Source of the DNA: Anniella stebbinsi
Taxonomy: Eukaryota; Chordata; Lepidosauria; Squamata; Anniellidae
Reading direction: 5' to 3'
Length of the DNA: 64,000 nucleotides
Assembly: GCA_029215795.1 (NCBI GenBank)
Contig: JARDYH010000003.1
Span: forward strand, 32,799,001-32,863,000
A model generated the notes under the pieces. That model was not told where the DNA came from and ran no database searches. It worked only from the letters and a program-made list of their open reading frames with translations. Position numbers and translations under genes: made by a program. Positions 60,365-64,000 of the stretch are shown piece after piece. Position 1 is the stretch's first letter. Every line of letters begins with the position of its first letter.

Positions 60365-60684
60365 TAGGGAGACCAGATAAAATCCAGTTCAGGGCTCATG
60401 TAACTTTAACAGTTGTAGAGAAAAGGGAATTTCAGCCAGTGTCATTTGTATGCAATTAGTTCCTGGGGAAATCCCCTCTTCATCACAACTGTTAAAGTTG
60501 CAGGGGCCCTGCCTTCTTTTGTATATGGTCACTCTGGTATAGTGCATGCACCTTTAACTGTTGTGATGAAGAGGGAATATCACCAGGAACTAATTGCATA
60601 CAAATGACACTGGCTGAAATTCCCTTTTCTCTACAACTGTTAAAGTTACATGAGCCCTGAACTGGATTTTATCTGGTCAGCCTA
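60365..60684 (-). mobile_element. Palindromic hAT-like MITE, family A, copy 7
   Basis: Full-length copy in minus orientation, with a 7-of-8 duplication (acccccct and acccacct). It is the only copy found on the upstream side of CACNG2 in this window. Like copies 1 and 2 it has an end reading accagataaaatcc instead of accatatgaaaagg, so the family has at least two end types. Confidence 0.87.
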
Positions 60685-61917
60685 ACCCACCTCCCAGTGG
60701 TTTTGCTACTCCCACAATAGCTAGCTAGCTGAAAATGGATATGCACATCAGTAAAAACACCCCAATTACTACAAAGATCTGCAAGTGAAACTTTTGGGAA
60801 GTCTTTCCTTAGAAACGGGATGCAAGGAGTGTATCCCCAATGGTTAAAATATTTCCAGGCCATGTGGGAAGTTTGGTACAGATATAGAGCAAGAGATGCA
60901 CATTACTAGAAAATCAGGGAAATGGGGCAGGGATTTTTATTTTTATTCCTTTACATCTAGTAGTCAAAACGTGGGGCATGAAGATGACCTCATAATAGCA
61001 GATAGAATACTGACAGAATCTAAGGGAAGCCACATCGGGTTGGAATGCTGAGTTTTGAGAATTCTGTTGCCTTTTCAGACTCAGATTGGAATAGTGAGCT
61101 CTTCCATATGCAGCAAGGAACATATAGCTACATTTTCACTTACTATAGTGTTATGTGTTTGGGGTCAGTCTATATTATCTCCAGCAATACCTTACGTTTA
61201 AGGGCTGCTGAGTACAAAGAGACTGGGGATTTCCCCCAATGCAGTTCTTTTGAGCAAGTTACTCAAAGGTTATCTTGAATTGGTAACCTTTGTTCTACAA
61301 GGCCTGAGGGGGTAGGAGGAAATGAATCTGGGGCAAGGGTGAACAATCTGGGTCTTAACAAAAGGAGAGATTGGCTTTTGTCTGGCAGAAAGAGATCCCT
61401 GGGCAGCTGAGAGGAAGCGGGGTTTGCTTGGAGTTGTGTTGTTGTAGGCCTTCATCTGCAGACAGAACAAAGAAACCTTTTATAAAAGAAAGGCCACAAG
61501 TCTTCAGTACCCTCCTTCCACGAAACTGAAGCCTGAGTAAAAACGGAAGCCCTTGCAAGTTCACGCATCCCAGGACTGCAGTGCAGGAGCATAACAATAA
61601 TAAATAAATAAATCCACACACACATACAAACACAGACTGTACATCACACACGATCTTTGCAAATTGGTAGTACTGTGTATAGAATGGGGTGTAGTGGAGC
61701 TAGGGCTCACTGGAATACAGTGCTGACACTTCTGTTTTATTAGCAGGGATACTAACGTCATTCACCCCCCACCCTCGTTAGTTCATTATTTATATTCAGG
61801 ACTCCCTGAGGTAGGATGTGGGGAATATGGTTCCTGGGTCATCCTTTTGAGCTCTGGGCACCCCCACAATAGGTTCACTGATACCATTTGATCGCCTATA
61901 GTGTGTACCCTGTAAAC

Positions 61918-62225
61918 CAGAGGTGTCAAACCTGTTTCAGCCCCAATTCAATTTCAGAGAAGCTCTCAGGGGCGTGTGGCCAAAGGCAAAAGGGATGGAG
62001 CTAAAAAAAAAACCTAGCACATTTTAGCTTAAAGCTCTTCCTGCTGGTCACTAAGCCTTAGGAGAGCCATTTCAACTTTTTAGAATGTGTGTGTGTGTGT
62101 GGATGGTGATGGGGAACATGCAAAAGCTGGGGAAAGAGGCATTACTCTCTGGGGAGCTCTGGAGCACTGAGTTAGGACCCCAGTGAATCAGATTTGGCCC
62201 GCGGGCCTGAGATCCAACACCTCTG
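61918..62225 (+). mobile_element. hAT-like MITE (CAGAGGTGTCAAAC ends), 308 bp
   Basis: Ends cagaggtgtcaaacc and atccaacacctctg are inverted repeats, flanked by a 7-of-8 duplication (ctgtaaac at 61910-61917, ctgtaaat at 62226-62233). An internal (TG)n tract lies near 62085. Confidence 0.8.
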
Positions 62226-62385
62226 CTGTAAATAAATATTAAAATGATTTCTTAAAGAAAAAAAAAGATAGGAATATCCATGGTTGCTAGGGAGGATGCT
62301 CAGCACAGCCATCCTAATTATAAAGATTTCCCATGAAGTTATCTATTACTCAAGAGACAGGAAATGGGGGCAGGGGATAGAAGAG

Positions 62386-62387
<2 letters not shown>

Positions 62388-62423
<36 letters not shown>
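62388..62423. repeat. (GA)n microsatellite
   Basis: About 18 GA units. Shorter CT tracts lie at 25425-25449, 33421-33446 and 60322-60342. Confidence 0.9.
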
Positions 62424-62426
<3 letters not shown>

Positions 62427-62783
62427 AATTGTGCATTTACACATTCAGTATTTGCTTGGCTGCAATAAGAACACAACAACAATGCAAGAAATGTTAAGCC
62501 CAGAGTAAGGACTATTCACAAAGATGGTTATCCATGCAGAGTGACAAGGGGTTTTGTTCTAGTGCAAGTGAGAAAGCCCCTTTGCAGCTTCCCCCTTCTC
62601 GCTTTCATGATCTGGTATAACCACATTCCACAGCTAATTCAGACACTCCATGCAATCCCCAGCTGTCAAAAATGCATACCCACTTAACACACACACATAC
62701 AACTCCCTTCCTGGGAACATCATTACCTGAATTCTGTATGGAACAGACTTGCTTGCCTAGGGCAGCTGCTAGGGAGTGATCAT

Positions 62784-63098
62784 AAAAACATAAGAACCGC
62801 CACAGTGGATCAATCCATTGGTCCATGGAGCTCAACTCAGTATCCCATCTCAGTCACTGGCCGGTACTGGATATTGCAAAGGAAGCCACAGGGCAAATGG
62901 AGGATGGAGCTGTTCTTTCGCCACTCCCAGCTTCTGGCAACTGGAGATTTAGGGACACACTAAAACAGAAGCCCACACTCTCAAACCATCTGGGCTAATA
63001 GTTACCAATGAGGCTGTTCTCCTGGAATCCTGAAGGCTATCCCCAAGATTCCTGTCTTCCTTCAGGCCATCTTTTCTGTCCCTTTGATGAAACACTGA
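62784..63098 (-). mobile_element. CR1-like LINE 3' end, divergent subfamily
   Basis: Reverse-orientation 3' end: taaaaacataagaaccgcc, ggatcaatccattggtcc, then the degraded ggagatttagggacacac stretch. It is more diverged than the other two CR1-like copies. Confidence 0.6.
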
Positions 63099-63099
63099 T

Positions 63100-64000
63100 C
63101 TAGCTTGGGGTGTTAAGAATGAGATGCTGTAGACTCTTCCGATTCTGTAATGTCTGATTATGCACTTCAGAGCAACTGGCAGAGCCTGAAAATGAAATTT
63201 CTAATAAATGTTGTGCAAAAACAAACAGCCCCCCTCCCAAGAGTGCAACATTCTGCAGGGAAAACTGACCCTGGATGTGCATTAGCCAGTTCGTGTTTCA
63301 CTTTGCAGAGATACATGCATGCATAAATAAAAGCTTAGCAAGGTAAATAGGCAAGTCAGGCTTAGGAACTTAGTGATCAAAGGGGGCTGTAGGGATCAAA
63401 ACACTTAGGATCTGAAATGGCAAATTCCTGTCCTCACAGGCAGGCGGACATTTGAATACAACTGCAGCATGTAGAGTTACAGTGCCAAGGGAAACCAGCC
63501 ACCATGACAGCTAACACACAACTGCTACAGGAAGCCTTGAAGGCATTTGTTATTGACTTGATCTGATATATTACAAATTCTGAACAGAAATGTGAGGTCA
63601 GAAGGATCAACTTCACTATTTGCTTCATTATTTGCAAATGTTTTTTTTTCACTCTCCGAGCATCACAGACGCAGAGCCCTCTGCTGCGCTTTGGATTGCA
63701 ACATCAAAAGCGGGAGAAGTTGCCATGAGAAAAAGAAGAAAAGAAGCAAGCAGGTACTGATTCTTCCATACTGCCACTCCACCAACCCCTGTCAAACAGA
63801 GGAATTGGGCGAGGCTTAATTTCTAAAATCAGAGGTACAAGCCTTTTAAGCCAGCTTGGAAGTCACATCTAAATCTTTCCCCTTCTTGTCCAAGATTGGT
63901 GGTGGTGGTGGTGGGGAGGCACTCCACACATGCTCAGAGAAACCTCTCTTACTGCCCCCTATCCCAGGTGTGAGCCCTGTCATTGGATTAATTCAGGGTT
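63100..64000. other. Unannotated upstream sequence
   Basis: No gene or repeat family recognised. A (GGT)n tract lies at about 63898-63915. Confidence 0.5.

Overview
The window is vertebrate nuclear DNA, most likely from a squamate reptile (lizard or snake). The evidence is one exon of a vertebrate-only gene family embedded in CR1-like and L2-like LINE fragments, a tRNA-derived SINE and many short inverted-repeat DNA transposons. There are no operons, tRNA or rRNA genes, CRISPR arrays or phage. The squamate assignment rests on remembered repeat style, not on a database search.

The only protein-coding sequence I can support is coding exon 1 of CACNG2 (stargazin, TARP gamma-2, an auxiliary subunit of AMPA receptors). 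It lies on the minus strand at 43321-43531 and ends in a GT splice donor in the phase known for this gene. Everything from 43320 down to 1 is therefore probably intron 1, at least 43 kb long. Sequence above about 45 kb is probably upstream intergenic DNA. No second exon of CACNG2 and no exon of a neighbouring gene was found.

The control region has four notable parts. A 7-codon upstream ORF overlaps the start codon. A low-complexity, TA-rich leader lies at 43.55-43.9 kb. A GC-richer segment at 44.3-45.1 kb carries (CAG)n/(GGT)n and two REST/RE1-like motifs with their half-sites in flipped orientation. A broad CpG-rich zone at about 40.6-43.3 kb lies mostly on the intron side of the exon.

The rest is a layered transposon landscape. 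Seven copies of one ~320-bp near-perfect palindrome carry 7-8-bp target-site duplications (hAT-like); three of them fall within 1.9 kb (9883-11780). A second, ~130-bp palindrome family (core: cttccccaacctggtg) has about a dozen whole or partial copies. Other families have GGCC..TCTACACC ends with 3-bp duplications (PIF/Harbinger-like), CAGGGGTG ends (hAT-like), or share a GTCTATACA end. A CpG-rich family with CCTCTACAAG ends (708-1216 and 31009-32052) could not be placed in any superfamily and is the best candidate for something poorly described. Nested insertions are clear at 14.4 kb (L2 in L2), 17.5-19.1 kb (hAT in L2, with two opposite copies of a smaller element inside the hAT) and 30.9-32.4 kb.

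Boundaries without a stated duplication are approximate, and family names are superfamily-level judgements from ends and duplication length. Stretches called unannotated are those where I recognised nothing.
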